Assembly: GCA_964506505.1 (NCBI GenBank)
Contig: CAZDKY010000049.1
Span: 1-29,817, forward strand
Length of the DNA: 29,817 nucleotides
Reading direction: 5' to 3'
Source: M55B129 sp964506505
GTDB lineage: Bacteria > Bacillota > Dethiobacteria > DTU022
Positions within the stretch are counted from its first letter, which is position 1. Each line of letters opens with the position of its first letter. Shown piece after piece: positions 15,404 to 24,124 of the stretch. The translations under genes were made by a program, and so were the position numbers. The notes beneath the pieces are model-generated. The model was not told the origin of the DNA and did no database searches. It worked only from the letters and a program-made list of their open reading frames with translations.

Positions 15404-16510
15404 TTGGATGCTGACGATCGATTTATGTGGATGGCCCTGGATTTGGCCCGTCAGGGAAGAGGGCGAACAAGTCCCAACCCCATGGTCGGGGCAGTAATTG
15501 TCCAGGGCTCGGAAGTAGTGGGATCTGGATACCACCAGGGTGCGGGAGGTCCCCATGCGGAAATCATAGCCCTGAAGAAAGCCGGGGAAAAAGCGGAAGG
15601 GGCGACCCTTTATGTGAACCTGGAACCTTGTTCTCATCATGGCCGGACCGGCCCCTGCACAGAGGCGATCATCAAGGCTGGGATCAGCCGGGTGGTGGCA
15701 GCGATGCAGGATCCGAATCCCCTTGTTTCAGGACGAGGTTTTGCCCGACTGACTGAAGCTGGCATCAAGGTGAAGGAGGGGGTTCTGGAAGATAAGGCCT
15801 TTCACCTAAATGAAGCCTTTATCAAGTACATTACAACCGGTTTTCCCTTTGTCAGTGTCAAGGTGGCCATAAGCCTTGATGGAAAAATTGCCACGGCAGC
15901 CGGGGATTCACACTGGATAACCGGTGAAAAGTCACGTCAGTTTGTCCATCGCCTGCGCGATCACAGTGATGCCATCGTGGTGGGTATTGAAACGGTCCTT
16001 AAGGATGATCCGCGGCTGACGGCAAGACTTGAGGGAGGCGGTGGGAAAGACCCCCTGAAGGTTGTAGTGGATAGTACCGCCCGGCTCCCGCTTGATGCGC
16101 AAGTTATAAACAGCAGCACAACTGCCCATACAGTGCTTGCAGTGACTGAGCGGGCTCCGCAGGAAAAATGCCGTGCCCTCAGGGAAAAAGGAGTGGAAGT
16201 GCTGATGCTGCCGGCAAAGGATGGTCGGGTAGATTTAACTGCCCTGATTAAAAACCTGGCCGGCCGTGAACTGGTCAATGTGCTGGTCGAAGGAGGTGGG
16301 ACTCTCAATTACAGCCTTCTTGACGTATCACTGGTGGACAAACTATTTATCTTTATTGCCCCGTTGCTTATCGGCGGACGTGAAAGTCCCACTGCTTTTG
16401 CCGGCGAAGGCATTAAAAAAATTGACCAGGCCTGGCCGGTTAGAGATATAGAACTGAAGCAATTTGACCAGGATCTGCTGATTATAGGCTATCCTGTAAT
16501 GGGAAAATAG
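15404..16510 (+). CDS. ribD: bifunctional diaminohydroxyphosphoribosylaminopyrimidine deaminase / 5-amino-6-(5-phosphoribosylamino)uracil reductase
   Basis: A 368-residue cytosolic RibD that carries out the second and third steps of riboflavin synthesis from GTP. The N-terminal zinc deaminase domain (about 1-145) has His51-Ala-Glu53 and Cys76/Cys85 in the PCSHHGRTGPC motif. The C-terminal NADPH-dependent reductase domain begins near 150 (VSVKVAISLDGKIA, with ITGEKSRQ) and includes VLVEGGGTLNYSLL near the end. It starts at TTG with GAGGTGA 6 bases upstream; the nearby ATG is out of frame. First gene of the FMN-regulated operon; ribE follows after 23 bases. Confidence 0.96.
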   Translation: MDADDRFMWMALDLARQGRGRTSPNPMVGAVIVQGSEVVGSGYHQGAGGPHAEIIALKKAGEKAEGATLYVNLEPCSHHGRTGPCTEAIIKAGISRVVAAMQDPNPLVSGRGFARLTEAGIKVKEGVLEDKAFHLNEAFIKYITTGFPFVSVKVAISLDGKIATAAGDSHWITGEKSRQFVHRLRDHSDAIVVGIETVLKDDPRLTARLEGGGGKDPLKVVVDSTARLPLDAQVINSSTTAHTVLAVTERAPQEKCRALREKGVEVLMLPAKDGRVDLTALIKNLAGRELVNVLVEGGGTLNYSLLDVSLVDKLFIFIAPLLIGGRESPTAFAGEGIKKIDQAWPVRDIELKQFDQDLLIIGYPVMGK

Positions 16511-16533
16511 TTCGCAGGGACGGAGGGACAAGC

Positions 16534-17196
16534 TTGTTTACAGGTTTAATAGAAGAGCAGGGTACTGTCCGCAGGATAAAAATTTCACCGGCCGGTGCGG
16601 AGCTGGTTATCGGTGGCAGGAAGGTGCTGGAGGACCTGAAAACAGGTGACAGTATTGCCGTAAGTGGGCCCTGCCTGACCGTAACAGCAATCGGCCGGGA
16701 TACCTTTACCGCCTGGGTCATGCTTGAGACTTTGTCCAGGACCAATCTGCAGCAACTTGCCGCCGGCCGGAAAGTCAACCTGGAAAGGGCTGCTGCCCTG
16801 GGAGACAGGCTTGGCGGACACATGGTCAGTGGGCATATTGATTCGATAGTTACCCTGAGAAGCCGTCGCAGTGAAGGCGAAGCGCTGATCTGCAGCTTTG
16901 ATGTGCCTCCGGACCTCCTCCGGTATATTGTGCCCAAGGGATCGGTTGCCCTGGAAGGCGTCAGCCTGACAGTGGTGGAGGTAGTTGATAGTGAAAGCCG
17001 TTTTTCAGTGGGACTGATTCCCCACACAGCTGCTCAGACCACCCTGGGGGCCCAAAAAATCGGTGATCCGGTCAACCTTGAAGTTGATCTCATCGGCAAA
17101 TACGTGGAAAAGATGCTTGCCCCTCGTTTCGAAGGAAAAAGGGGACAGGAAAAGAAAATCACCATTTCTATGTTGGAAGAAAATGGTTATATATAA
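16534..17196 (+). CDS. ribE: riboflavin synthase, alpha subunit
   Basis: A 220-residue riboflavin synthase, which dismutates two 6,7-dimethyl-8-ribityllumazine molecules to riboflavin. Both tandem barrel repeats are visible: the first begins MFTGLIEEQGTV and the second near residue 100 (GGHMVSGHID). The C-terminal helix (YVEKM) that joins the trimer is present. The start is TTG with GGAGGGA upstream; the invariant MFTG N-terminus fixes it. It lies between ribD and ribBA in the usual Firmicute order. Confidence 0.96.
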   Translation: MFTGLIEEQGTVRRIKISPAGAELVIGGRKVLEDLKTGDSIAVSGPCLTVTAIGRDTFTAWVMLETLSRTNLQQLAAGRKVNLERAAALGDRLGGHMVSGHIDSIVTLRSRRSEGEALICSFDVPPDLLRYIVPKGSVALEGVSLTVVEVVDSESRFSVGLIPHTAAQTTLGAQKIGDPVNLEVDLIGKYVEKMLAPRFEGKRGQEKKITISMLEENGYI

Positions 17197-17213
17197 GAAG
17201 GAGAGTGACCGGT

Positions 17214-18416
17214 ATGCCTTTTAACAGTATTGAAGAAGCGATTGAAGACATAAAAGAAGGGAAAATGGTTGTCGTCGTTGACGACGAAGACCGTGAAAAT
17301 GAGGGTGACCTGGTGATGGCCGCTTCCAGAGTAACACCGGAGGCGATCAACTTCATGATCCGTAATGCCCGGGGCCTGGTCTGTGCACCGCTCAAAGCAG
17401 AACGGGTCCGCGAGCTCGATCTGCCGCCGATGGTTACGCGAAATACTGACACCCACTGCACCGCTTTTACGGTGTCAGTTGATGCCGGTTCCTGCACCAC
17501 CGGAATTTCCGCCTTCGAGAGAGCCATTACAGTTAAAGCACTTATCGACCCCGATACAAAGCCGCAGGATCTGAAGCGTCCGGGGCATATTTTTCCGCTT
17601 GAAGCGAAAGACGGGGGAGTCCTGCGCCGTGCAGGCCACACCGAAGCATCAGTGGACCTGGCTACACTGGCTGGTCTGGAGCAGGCCGGGGTGATCTGTG
17701 AAATAATCAACGAGGATGGCAGCATGGCCCGCCTGCCCCAGCTAATCGAATTTTGCAAGGATCACAACCTTAAGCTGATCAGCATTGCCGATCTGATCAA
17801 CCATCGGATGAAAAAAGAAAAACTTGTCTGGCGCGCGGCAACAGTCAATTTGCCTACTGTTCACGGCACCTTTAAGCTCATTGCCTATGAAAACAGTATT
17901 GACAACCTGACTCATCTGGCTCTGGTGATGGGAGAAATCAAACCTGATCAACCGACTCTGGTGCGGGTTCACTCGGAGTGTCTTACAGGTGATGTATTTG
18001 CTTCCCTGCGCTGTGATTGTGGTAGCCAGCTTCATACGGCCATGAAACAGATTGCCGAAAACGGCACCGGCGTTCTTCTCTACATGCGCCAGGAAGGCCG
18101 GGGGATAGGTCTGCTGAATAAGATCCGGGCTTACGAGTTGCAGGATAGAGGAAGAGACACGGTGGAGGCCAATGAAGAACTGGGTTTTCCAGCCGACCTG
18201 CGCGACTACGGTGTAGGGGCGCAGATCATGGTCGACCTGGGCTTGAAAAAGATCAGACTGCTGACCAACAACCCTCGCAAGATCAAGGGGCTTGAAGGAT
18301 ACGACCTCAACATTGTCGAAAGAGTTCCCCTGGAAATAGAACCCTGCAAGTTTAATTGCCATTACCTGGAAACAAAAAAATCAAAGCTGGGACATTATCT
18401 AAACCTGGTCAAGTAA
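17214..18416 (+). CDS. ribBA: bifunctional 3,4-dihydroxy-2-butanone 4-phosphate synthase / GTP cyclohydrolase II
   Basis: A 400-residue fusion. Residues 1-200 are the RibB domain (DDEDRENEGDL at 23-33, the metal-binding GHTEASVDL at 141-149), which makes the four-carbon unit from ribulose 5-phosphate. Residues 205-400 are the GTP cyclohydrolase II domain, with zinc ligands Cys256, Cys267 and Cys269 in SECLTGDVFASLRCDCG and the QEGRGIGL motif at 293-300. It feeds both branches of the pathway. ATG at 17214 is chosen because AAGGAG is 10 bases upstream; an in-frame GTG at 17205 is almost inside that site. Confidence 0.96.
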   Translation: MPFNSIEEAIEDIKEGKMVVVVDDEDRENEGDLVMAASRVTPEAINFMIRNARGLVCAPLKAERVRELDLPPMVTRNTDTHCTAFTVSVDAGSCTTGISAFERAITVKALIDPDTKPQDLKRPGHIFPLEAKDGGVLRRAGHTEASVDLATLAGLEQAGVICEIINEDGSMARLPQLIEFCKDHNLKLISIADLINHRMKKEKLVWRAATVNLPTVHGTFKLIAYENSIDNLTHLALVMGEIKPDQPTLVRVHSECLTGDVFASLRCDCGSQLHTAMKQIAENGTGVLLYMRQEGRGIGLLNKIRAYELQDRGRDTVEANEELGFPADLRDYGVGAQIMVDLGLKKIRLLTNNPRKIKGLEGYDLNIVERVPLEIEPCKFNCHYLETKKSKLGHYLNLVK

Positions 18417-18446
18417 AAAGTCAAGTAAAAAATGGGAGGGACTGTA

Positions 18447-18914
18447 TTGAAAACTTATGAAGGAAAACTGATTGCCCGCGATTACAAATTTGCTATAGTA
18501 GTCAGCCGTTTTAACGAATTTATATCAGGCCGCCTGCTTGAAGGCGCCCTCGATTGCCTGAAGCGACACGAAGCGGATGAAAATAATATTGATGTAATCT
18601 GGGTGCCGGGATCATTTGAAATCCCCCTGGCTGCCCAGAAAGTAGCCCAGAGCAAGCGTTACGATGCTGTTATTTGTCTTGGAGCAGTAATCCGCGGTGA
18701 CACCCCCCATTTTGACTACGTTGCTTCTGAAGTAGCCAAGGGGGTCGCCGCAGTCGGTCTTAAAACAGCCGTCCCGGTTGCTTTCGGTGTCATCACCAGT
18801 GATACACTGGAACAGGCTATCGAGCGGGCCGGCACCAAGGCCGGCAATAAAGGATGGCAGGCGGCGGCATCGGCAATAGAAATGGCCGATCTTAACAGCA
18901 GCCTGCAGTTTTAA
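18447..18914 (+). CDS. ribH: 6,7-dimethyl-8-ribityllumazine synthase
   Basis: A 155-residue lumazine synthase, which condenses the RibBA four-carbon product with the RibD-derived pyrimidine. Family motifs are IVVSRFNEFISGRLLEGA, VWVPG/IWVPGSFEIPLAAQ, GAVIRGDTPHFDYV (with the catalytic His) and AGTKAGNKG. The TTG at 18447 is the likely start because GGGAGGGA ends 6 bases before it; the ATG at 18432 precedes that site. Last rib gene of the operon, followed 19 bases later by polA with no terminator between them. Confidence 0.96.
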   Translation: MKTYEGKLIARDYKFAIVVSRFNEFISGRLLEGALDCLKRHEADENNIDVIWVPGSFEIPLAAQKVAQSKRYDAVICLGAVIRGDTPHFDYVASEVAKGVAAVGLKTAVPVAFGVITSDTLEQAIERAGTKAGNKGWQAAASAIEMADLNSSLQF

Positions 18915-18933
18915 AGACAAAGGAGCCGGTTCA

Positions 18934-21606
18934 TTGACCTCAGAAAAGACACAAAAGAAATTTGTAATAATCGACGGAAACAGCCTGCTCTACAGGGCTT
19001 TTTATGCCCTGCCTCCCCTGCAGAACCGCCGCGGTGAACAGACAAACGCCGTATACGGTTTCACCAATATGCTGGTCAGGCTGCTCAGCGAGGAAAATCC
19101 CGATTATGTTGCAGTAGCCTTTGATCCGCCCCGACCGTCATTCCGGGTCCGAATAGATGAAAGTTACAAGGCGCAGCGCGAAAAAATGCCCCGGGAGCTG
19201 GGTGAGCAGATTGCCCGTACCCGTGAAATACTCTCCGCGCTGCGCATTCCCGTTTTTGAAGTGGAAGATTATGAAGCCGATGATGTCATCGGAACCCTGG
19301 CCGACCGTTTTAATGCCAGTGGCAGAGAGGTGACGGTTGTCTCCGGAGATGCCGACCTTTTACAGCTGGTCGGCGAGGGGATCGACGTGCTGCTGACCAA
19401 AAAAGGGATCAGCCAGATGGAACGCTACGACCGGAATCAGCTGAAAGAAGAATATGGCCTGACCCCCGAACAGTTTATCGAGTTTAAAGCTCTCAAGGGC
19501 GATCCATCCGACAATATACCGGGTGTGCCGGGAATCGGTGATAAAACAGCCCGCCGCCTTCTGGAAGAATATGGTACCCTGGATCATATCTATAAAAATA
19601 TGGATCACCTTAAAGGAAAAGTGGCCAATAACCTGGCCGAGTACCGGGATCAACTCTATACCGGCCTGGACCTGGTTACCCTGCGACGCAATGTGCCTGT
19701 TGAAGTGGACTGGGATCAGTGCCGCCGTCACGAATTTGATTACCAGCGCCTTTTACCACTGCTGGAAGAACTGGAATTCAGGAGTCTTGCTGAAAGGCTG
19801 GCCCCGCAGGTTGGAGAGGACAAAAAGACCGCAAAGCCTGCCGCGAAAGCCCGGCGAATTGAAGATCCTGATGAAGTGGACTGCCTGCTCGAAGACGTGG
19901 GAAAAGGTGATCAGCTGGTCCTGCTGGTGGAACTGGAAGAAGGACGTCCCTACTGGAGGCAGCCTGTCCGCTGCCTGGCTTTGGCTGCCGGTCCGGAAAA
20001 AGTTTGCTATATAGATCCGGCCCGCGTTGCGGATGAAGAAAAACTGTGGAAGCGGCTGGCTGCCATTGCCGACAGCCGCGTTGGCCTGCTGGTTCACAAT
20101 GCCAAGATATGCGAACATCTATTTTCCGAACAGGGTTTAAAAACGCCACCTGTTGTTTTTGATACTTACCTGGCTGCATACCTGGTTGATCCGGCCCGTG
20201 GAGGCTACGATCTGCCTGTGCTGATGCAACGTTACCTGGGTAGTGACAGACCTTTACCCGGAGGTCGGAAAAAGGAGAAACCTTCCGTTGAGGAAAGCGG
20301 ATCAGCCCTGGCCTGTATGGCCGGAGAAATGTTTTCCCTGCGGGAAAAGCTAAATGCAGAGCTGTCCGCCCAGGACCTTGAAAAATTAATCTATGATCTG
20401 GAACTGCCCCTGGCCGGGGTCCTGGCCCGCATGGAAAGGCGGGGAATGAATGTTGACCTGGATTACCTGCATGATCTGTCGGCCGAAATATGCCGCCGCC
20501 TCGATCAACTGGAGGTGCAAATATATGCCGAAGCAGGTGAAGAATTCAACCTCAATTCGCCGCAGCAGCTTTCAACCATACTATTCGACAAGCTGGGACT
20601 TCCCACGGTGCGTAAAACTAAGACCGGGCGTTCCACAGACGCCCGGGTTCTGGAAGAATTGGCTTCCCGGCATGAAATTGCTTCCCTGCTGCTGCATTAC
20701 CGCCAGCTGGCCAAACTGGAAGGGACCTACCTTTCGGGCCTCATCGACCTGGTTGATCCGGAGGAAGAGAAAATATTTACCACCTTCAACCAGGCGGCCA
20801 CGGCTACCGGGCGCCTCAGCAGCAGCGATCCGAACCTCCAAAATATACCGATTCGCCTCGAAGAAGGGCGGCGCATTCGCCGTGCCTTTGTTGCTTCAAA
20901 AGATAAGAGGATTTTATTTTCCGCTGATTATTCCCAGGTTGAACTGCGCATCCTGGCCCATCTTTCAGCAGATCCAATCCTGGTGGAGGCTTTCACAACG
21001 GGGGAAGATATTCACCGCCGCACCGCCGCCGAGGTAAACGGTGTTCCCCTGGAGAAAGTCACCCCCATGATGCGTGAAAAAGCGAAAGCAGTAAACTTTG
21101 GCATTATTTACGGATCGAGCGATTATGGATTGGCCCAGGGATTGAAAATCCCCCGGGCTGAAGCCAAAGCCTACATTGACAGCTACTTCGAACGTTATCA
21201 GGGAGTGCGTGTATACATGAACCAAATTATTGATGAAGCACGTGAAAAGGGCTACGTGACCACCCTGTTTAACCGGCGCCGTTACCTGCCTGAGATCAAG
21301 TCTGACAACCACAATACCCGTAGCTTTGCCGAAAGGACTGCTCTGAATACTCCCATCCAGGGCTCGGCTGCCGATATAATTAAGCTGGCCATGATCAAGA
21401 TCGATGAAATAATCGAAGAAGGTGGTTTCAGGGCAGCCATGCTGCTTCAAATTCACGACGAATTACTTTTTGAAATCGGCGAAGATGAACTGGACTTTTT
21501 TGCCCCGGTGATAAAAAGGGAGATGGAAAATGCTTTTTCCCTTGATGTGCCTCTGCAGGTTGATCTTAAGTGGGGGCACAGCTGGGACGAACTGGAAAAA
21601 ATGTAA
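18934..21606 (+). CDS. polA: DNA polymerase I
   Basis: An 890-residue family A polymerase used in gap repair and Okazaki fragment processing. The 5'-nuclease domain (1 to about 290) has Asp14, Asp64, the YEADD cluster (113-117), SGDAD (137-141) and the helix-hairpin stretch GVPGIGDKTA. The polymerase domain (about 485-890) has motif A DYSQVEL (Asp665), motif B with KAKAVNFGIIYG and motif C QIHDE (Asp842). The middle 3'-5' exonuclease domain is degenerate: the first acidic motif reads VELE, the HNAKYD-type motif reads HNAKIC, and no YxxxD motif was found. Proofreading is probably absent, as in many Bacillus-type enzymes. It starts at TTG with AAAGGAG upstream. Confidence 0.96.
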   Translation: MTSEKTQKKFVIIDGNSLLYRAFYALPPLQNRRGEQTNAVYGFTNMLVRLLSEENPDYVAVAFDPPRPSFRVRIDESYKAQREKMPRELGEQIARTREILSALRIPVFEVEDYEADDVIGTLADRFNASGREVTVVSGDADLLQLVGEGIDVLLTKKGISQMERYDRNQLKEEYGLTPEQFIEFKALKGDPSDNIPGVPGIGDKTARRLLEEYGTLDHIYKNMDHLKGKVANNLAEYRDQLYTGLDLVTLRRNVPVEVDWDQCRRHEFDYQRLLPLLEELEFRSLAERLAPQVGEDKKTAKPAAKARRIEDPDEVDCLLEDVGKGDQLVLLVELEEGRPYWRQPVRCLALAAGPEKVCYIDPARVADEEKLWKRLAAIADSRVGLLVHNAKICEHLFSEQGLKTPPVVFDTYLAAYLVDPARGGYDLPVLMQRYLGSDRPLPGGRKKEKPSVEESGSALACMAGEMFSLREKLNAELSAQDLEKLIYDLELPLAGVLARMERRGMNVDLDYLHDLSAEICRRLDQLEVQIYAEAGEEFNLNSPQQLSTILFDKLGLPTVRKTKTGRSTDARVLEELASRHEIASLLLHYRQLAKLEGTYLSGLIDLVDPEEEKIFTTFNQAATATGRLSSSDPNLQNIPIRLEEGRRIRRAFVASKDKRILFSADYSQVELRILAHLSADPILVEAFTTGEDIHRRTAAEVNGVPLEKVTPMMREKAKAVNFGIIYGSSDYGLAQGLKIPRAEAKAYIDSYFERYQGVRVYMNQIIDEAREKGYVTTLFNRRRYLPEIKSDNHNTRSFAERTALNTPIQGSAADIIKLAMIKIDEIIEEGGFRAAMLLQIHDELLFEIGEDELDFFAPVIKREMENAFSLDVPLQVDLKWGHSWDELEKM

Positions 21607-21639
21607 GGCCGGCGACGGCATCTCTCCTGCCGGTCTTTT
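21607..21639 (+). terminator. weak terminator or attenuator between polA and mutM
   Basis: GGCCGGC (21607-21613) pairs with GCCGGTC (21629-21635, one G-U pair), followed by four T. The T run is short and mutM starts 22 bases later, so some read-through is likely. A second pairing of ACGGCA with TGCCGGT is also possible. Confidence 0.45.
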
Positions 21640-21660
21640 CTCCTCTAAAGGAGTATGATT

Positions 21661-22482
21661 ATGCCCGAACTGCCTGAAGTGGAAGTAATCCGCCGCGATC
21701 TGGCACCGCTCATCGGGGGCCGGACTTTTGCCCGCCCGCAGATACATTTCCCGACCACTATTGCCCATCCTGCCCCGGAACAATTTGCCGGCTCGCTATG
21801 CGGGAGACAGGTTGAAAGTGTCCGCCGGCGGGGTAAATACCTGATAATAGATCTTCATCGGGGAATCCTTGCCGCGCACCTGCGGATGACCGGCAATATC
21901 ATCTACCGGGACGAAGTGCCAAAAAGCGAAGATCGATTTTTGCGCCTGACTTTGCCCTTCAGTGACGGATCGGCCCTGTACTATTCAGATATGCGCCGCT
22001 TCGGCCGTTTCTGGTTGGTGGAAAACGAGGAAGAACTCGAACAAATCGTTCTCAGACGGGTTGGTCCCGATATTTATGATGATTTAAAAAGAACAGATTT
22101 TGTCAGGATGATCGGCTGCCGCCCGCGGGCCTGCATCAAGGGTCTCCTGCTCGACCAGGGTTTTGCCGCCGGTATGGGCAATATCTATACCGATGAAGCC
22201 CTTTTTCTCAGCGGCATCGATCCGCGCCGCCGGGCCGGTGAAATCACTTCCGCCGAGGCGGAAAAACTTTATGATTCAATCATCACCGTCCTGAAGCAAG
22301 GTATTGAATTCGGCGGCACCACCTTCCGTGATTACCGCAATGCCCGCGGCGCCCGCGGTGAATTTCAGGACCGGCTCAATATTTACGGGCGGCGAGGGGA
22401 ACGCTGCCGCTGCGGAGCGGTAATTGAAAAGACAACTGTGGCCGGCCGAAGCACCTGTTACTGCCCCTGCTGCCAGAAATAA
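21661..22482 (+). CDS. mutM: formamidopyrimidine-DNA glycosylase
   Basis: A 273-residue Fpg/MutM, which excises oxidised purines such as 8-oxoguanine and cuts the abasic site. The start is fixed by chemistry: Pro2 is the nucleophile, so the protein must begin MPELPEVE (Glu3 is the second catalytic residue), even though an in-frame ATG lies six bases earlier. AAAGGAG is 7 bases upstream. The catalytic Lys of the beta-hairpin is in RRGKYLIIDL and the helix-two-turn-helix includes AAGMGNIYTDEALF. The C-terminal zinc finger ends GRSTCYCPCCQ. Its first Cys pair is spaced C-R-C rather than the usual C-x-x-C. It is adjacent to polA, another base-excision repair partner. Confidence 0.95.
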   Translation: MPELPEVEVIRRDLAPLIGGRTFARPQIHFPTTIAHPAPEQFAGSLCGRQVESVRRRGKYLIIDLHRGILAAHLRMTGNIIYRDEVPKSEDRFLRLTLPFSDGSALYYSDMRRFGRFWLVENEEELEQIVLRRVGPDIYDDLKRTDFVRMIGCRPRACIKGLLLDQGFAAGMGNIYTDEALFLSGIDPRRRAGEITSAEAEKLYDSIITVLKQGIEFGGTTFRDYRNARGARGEFQDRLNIYGRRGERCRCGAVIEKTTVAGRSTCYCPCCQK

Positions 22483-22503
22483 ATGAATAAATGGGAGCAT
22501 AAA

Positions 22504-23118
22504 ATGTTTATCATCGGCCTTACCGGGGGGATTGCCTCCGGCAAAAGCACAGTGGCGGAAATGCTTGCTGCCAGAGGAGCGCATTTGATTGATGCCGACC
22601 GCCTGGCCCGAGAAGCAGTAGAGCCTGGAAAACCGGCCTGGCAGGAAATTATCCGCTGGCTGGGTGAAGATATTCTTCTTCCAGACCGGACTATCGATCG
22701 GCGGCGTCTGGGAGAGCTGGTTTTCAACGATCGGGCCATGCGCGAACGGCTGAATAGTATTGTTCACCCCCGGGTGGAAGAACTTTTTACCCGGGAGCTG
22801 GAACAAATCCGGCGGGAAGATCCTGCCGCCGTGGTCGTCTACGATGTGCCCCTCCTTATTGAGACTGGCAGGCTGGATCGCTATGATCTGATCCTCCTGG
22901 TTTATGTTTCACCGGCCATCCAGCTTGAGCGGCTCTGCCGGCGCAATAACCTGGAGCAGGAAGCTGCTGAAAAACGTTTACAGGCCCAGACTCCGCTGGA
23001 TGAAAAGAAAAAGCACGCCCATGTTATTATCGATGACAGTGGATCGATTACCGAGACTGAGCAACAAGTCGAAACCTTCTGGCGGGACCTCAAATCAGGC
23101 GAATACGGTAAGCTGTAA
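22504..23118 (+). CDS. coaE: dephospho-CoA kinase
   Basis: A 204-residue CoaE, which phosphorylates the 3'-hydroxyl of dephospho-CoA in the last step of coenzyme A synthesis. The P-loop GLTGGIASGKST lies at residues 5-16, followed by LIDADRLAREAV, the family's conserved Asp-Ala-Asp motif. IVHP and VYDVPLLIE, both typical of CoaE, are in the centre. ATG at 22504 has GGGAG 7 bases upstream; the ATG at 22483, right after the mutM stop, has none. The order polA-mutM-coaE is common in Firmicutes. Confidence 0.95.
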   Translation: MFIIGLTGGIASGKSTVAEMLAARGAHLIDADRLAREAVEPGKPAWQEIIRWLGEDILLPDRTIDRRRLGELVFNDRAMRERLNSIVHPRVEELFTRELEQIRREDPAAVVVYDVPLLIETGRLDRYDLILLVYVSPAIQLERLCRRNNLEQEAAEKRLQAQTPLDEKKKHAHVIIDDSGSITETEQQVETFWRDLKSGEYGKL

Positions 23119-23143
23119 TAGAATGAGCGAAGGGAATGAGCAG

Positions 23144-23995
23144 ATGCGGGTGGCAGCCCTTTCACTTCATGGGATAAGAATGGACAGCAGCAATCATTAC
23201 CGGTCCGACCTGACCGATCTGCTGCAGAAAAGCGGTGCAGATGCAGCTGTTCTCCCGGCTTTCAGCTCGCTTGCCCTGGGTATCGGCACGGGGAGAATTT
23301 CAGCGGGGGCAAGCTTTGCCGGAACCGTGCGGGCTGCCGCAGATAGCGGATCCGGCTGGCAGGAAGAATTTTTAGCCCTGCACAGCGAACTGGCCCGGGA
23401 TAACGGACTTTTCCTGACTGCCGGTACTGTATATGAGAGGGAAAACGACCGTATTTATCATACCGTCTGCTGTTTTGATCCAGCCGGGAATCTCTGCTGC
23501 CGCCAGCGGCAGACACATCTGACCCGCTTTGAACGGGAACAGGGACTCAGCCGGGGTGAAGAGCTCATCCTCTTCGACCTGCATGGCCTGAAGGCCGGAC
23601 TGGTCGTCGGGATCGATGCCCGCCACCCGGAAGTTGGAAGAGGCTTTGCGCTGCTGGGAGCTGATATCCTGCTGCACAGCGGAGCCCTGAAAGGTGAATT
23701 AAACTGCTGGCCCCAGGCTGCCGGCATGTGGGCCCAGGTTCAGCAGAATCAGTTCTGGGCAGTGGAAGCCTTTTTCTGCGGCAGGATTACCGGAACAGAT
23801 TTTGCCGCCGGCGCAGCCGTGATCGGGCCATGTGAAATTACCCCTGGCCAGAGTGGCTACCTGGCCCGTGGTTACCCGCATACACCATTTATCTGCGCCA
23901 ATCTGGAAATGGAAGCTCTCTACAGGATCAGGCGGGAGTACCCCCTGCTAAAAATGCTTAACCAGCAGGCCTACCGTGAAGACCTCTTTGCCTGA
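23144..23995 (+). CDS. nitrilase-fold protein lacking the catalytic triad (probable pseudoenzyme)
   Basis: A protein of about 283 residues that aligns over its conserved core, without gaps in the key stretches, to the neighbouring nitrilase-superfamily protein at 24125-25252. The Glu-Lys-Cys triad is lost at every position: the Glu becomes Ala39 (VLPAFSSLAL versus AFPEYNNLAL), the Lys becomes Gln123 (RQRQTHL versus LQDKVHL), and the Cys becomes Gly156 (VVGIDARHPE versus VPVCMDATYFE). The surrounding fold residues are kept and the frame is intact. A non-catalytic binding or partner role is therefore likelier than a decaying gene. ATG at 23144 has GAAGGGA upstream; ATG at 23123 is an alternative. 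It follows coaE closely. Confidence 0.75.
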   Translation: MRVAALSLHGIRMDSSNHYRSDLTDLLQKSGADAAVLPAFSSLALGIGTGRISAGASFAGTVRAAADSGSGWQEEFLALHSELARDNGLFLTAGTVYERENDRIYHTVCCFDPAGNLCCRQRQTHLTRFEREQGLSRGEELILFDLHGLKAGLVVGIDARHPEVGRGFALLGADILLHSGALKGELNCWPQAAGMWAQVQQNQFWAVEAFFCGRITGTDFAAGAAVIGPCEITPGQSGYLARGYPHTPFICANLEMEALYRIRREYPLLKMLNQQAYREDLFA

Positions 23996-24044
23996 AGGAT
24001 CCGGACAGCCGGTAATAAAACTGGATCCAATGGCAAGATGTTTG

Positions 24045-24073
24045 TTGTCAAACTCAAAATAATGAAATACAAA
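24045..24073 (+). promoter_or_regulatory. possible promoter of the active nitrilase-fold gene
   Basis: TTGTCA (24045-24050) and TACAAA (24068-24073) are separated by 17 bases, matching 5 of 6 and 4 of 6 consensus positions. This would give a leader of about 45 bases before the ATG at 24125. Moderate support only. Confidence 0.4.
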
Positions 24074-24124
24074 AGTGGATCTTCAGGGAGCCGGTACATA
24101 GTTGCCTGTGAAAGGAAGGGTATA

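Noticed and set aside
15107..15640. A 177-codon minus-strand open frame across the riboswitch and ribD start
   Set aside because: It is antisense to the FMN aptamer and terminator, which explain the sequence fully, and it runs into the conserved deaminase domain of ribD.
22904..23143. An N-terminal extension of the first nitrilase-fold gene into coaE
   Set aside because: It overlaps the conserved C-terminal part of coaE in another frame; a ribosome site just before 23144 gives a normal nitrilase N-terminus.
23996..24034. Two GGATCC sites flanking 20 bases after the inactive nitrilase-fold gene
   Set aside because: GGATCC is itself a short palindrome that occurs by chance; there is no longer repeat or mobile-element sign.
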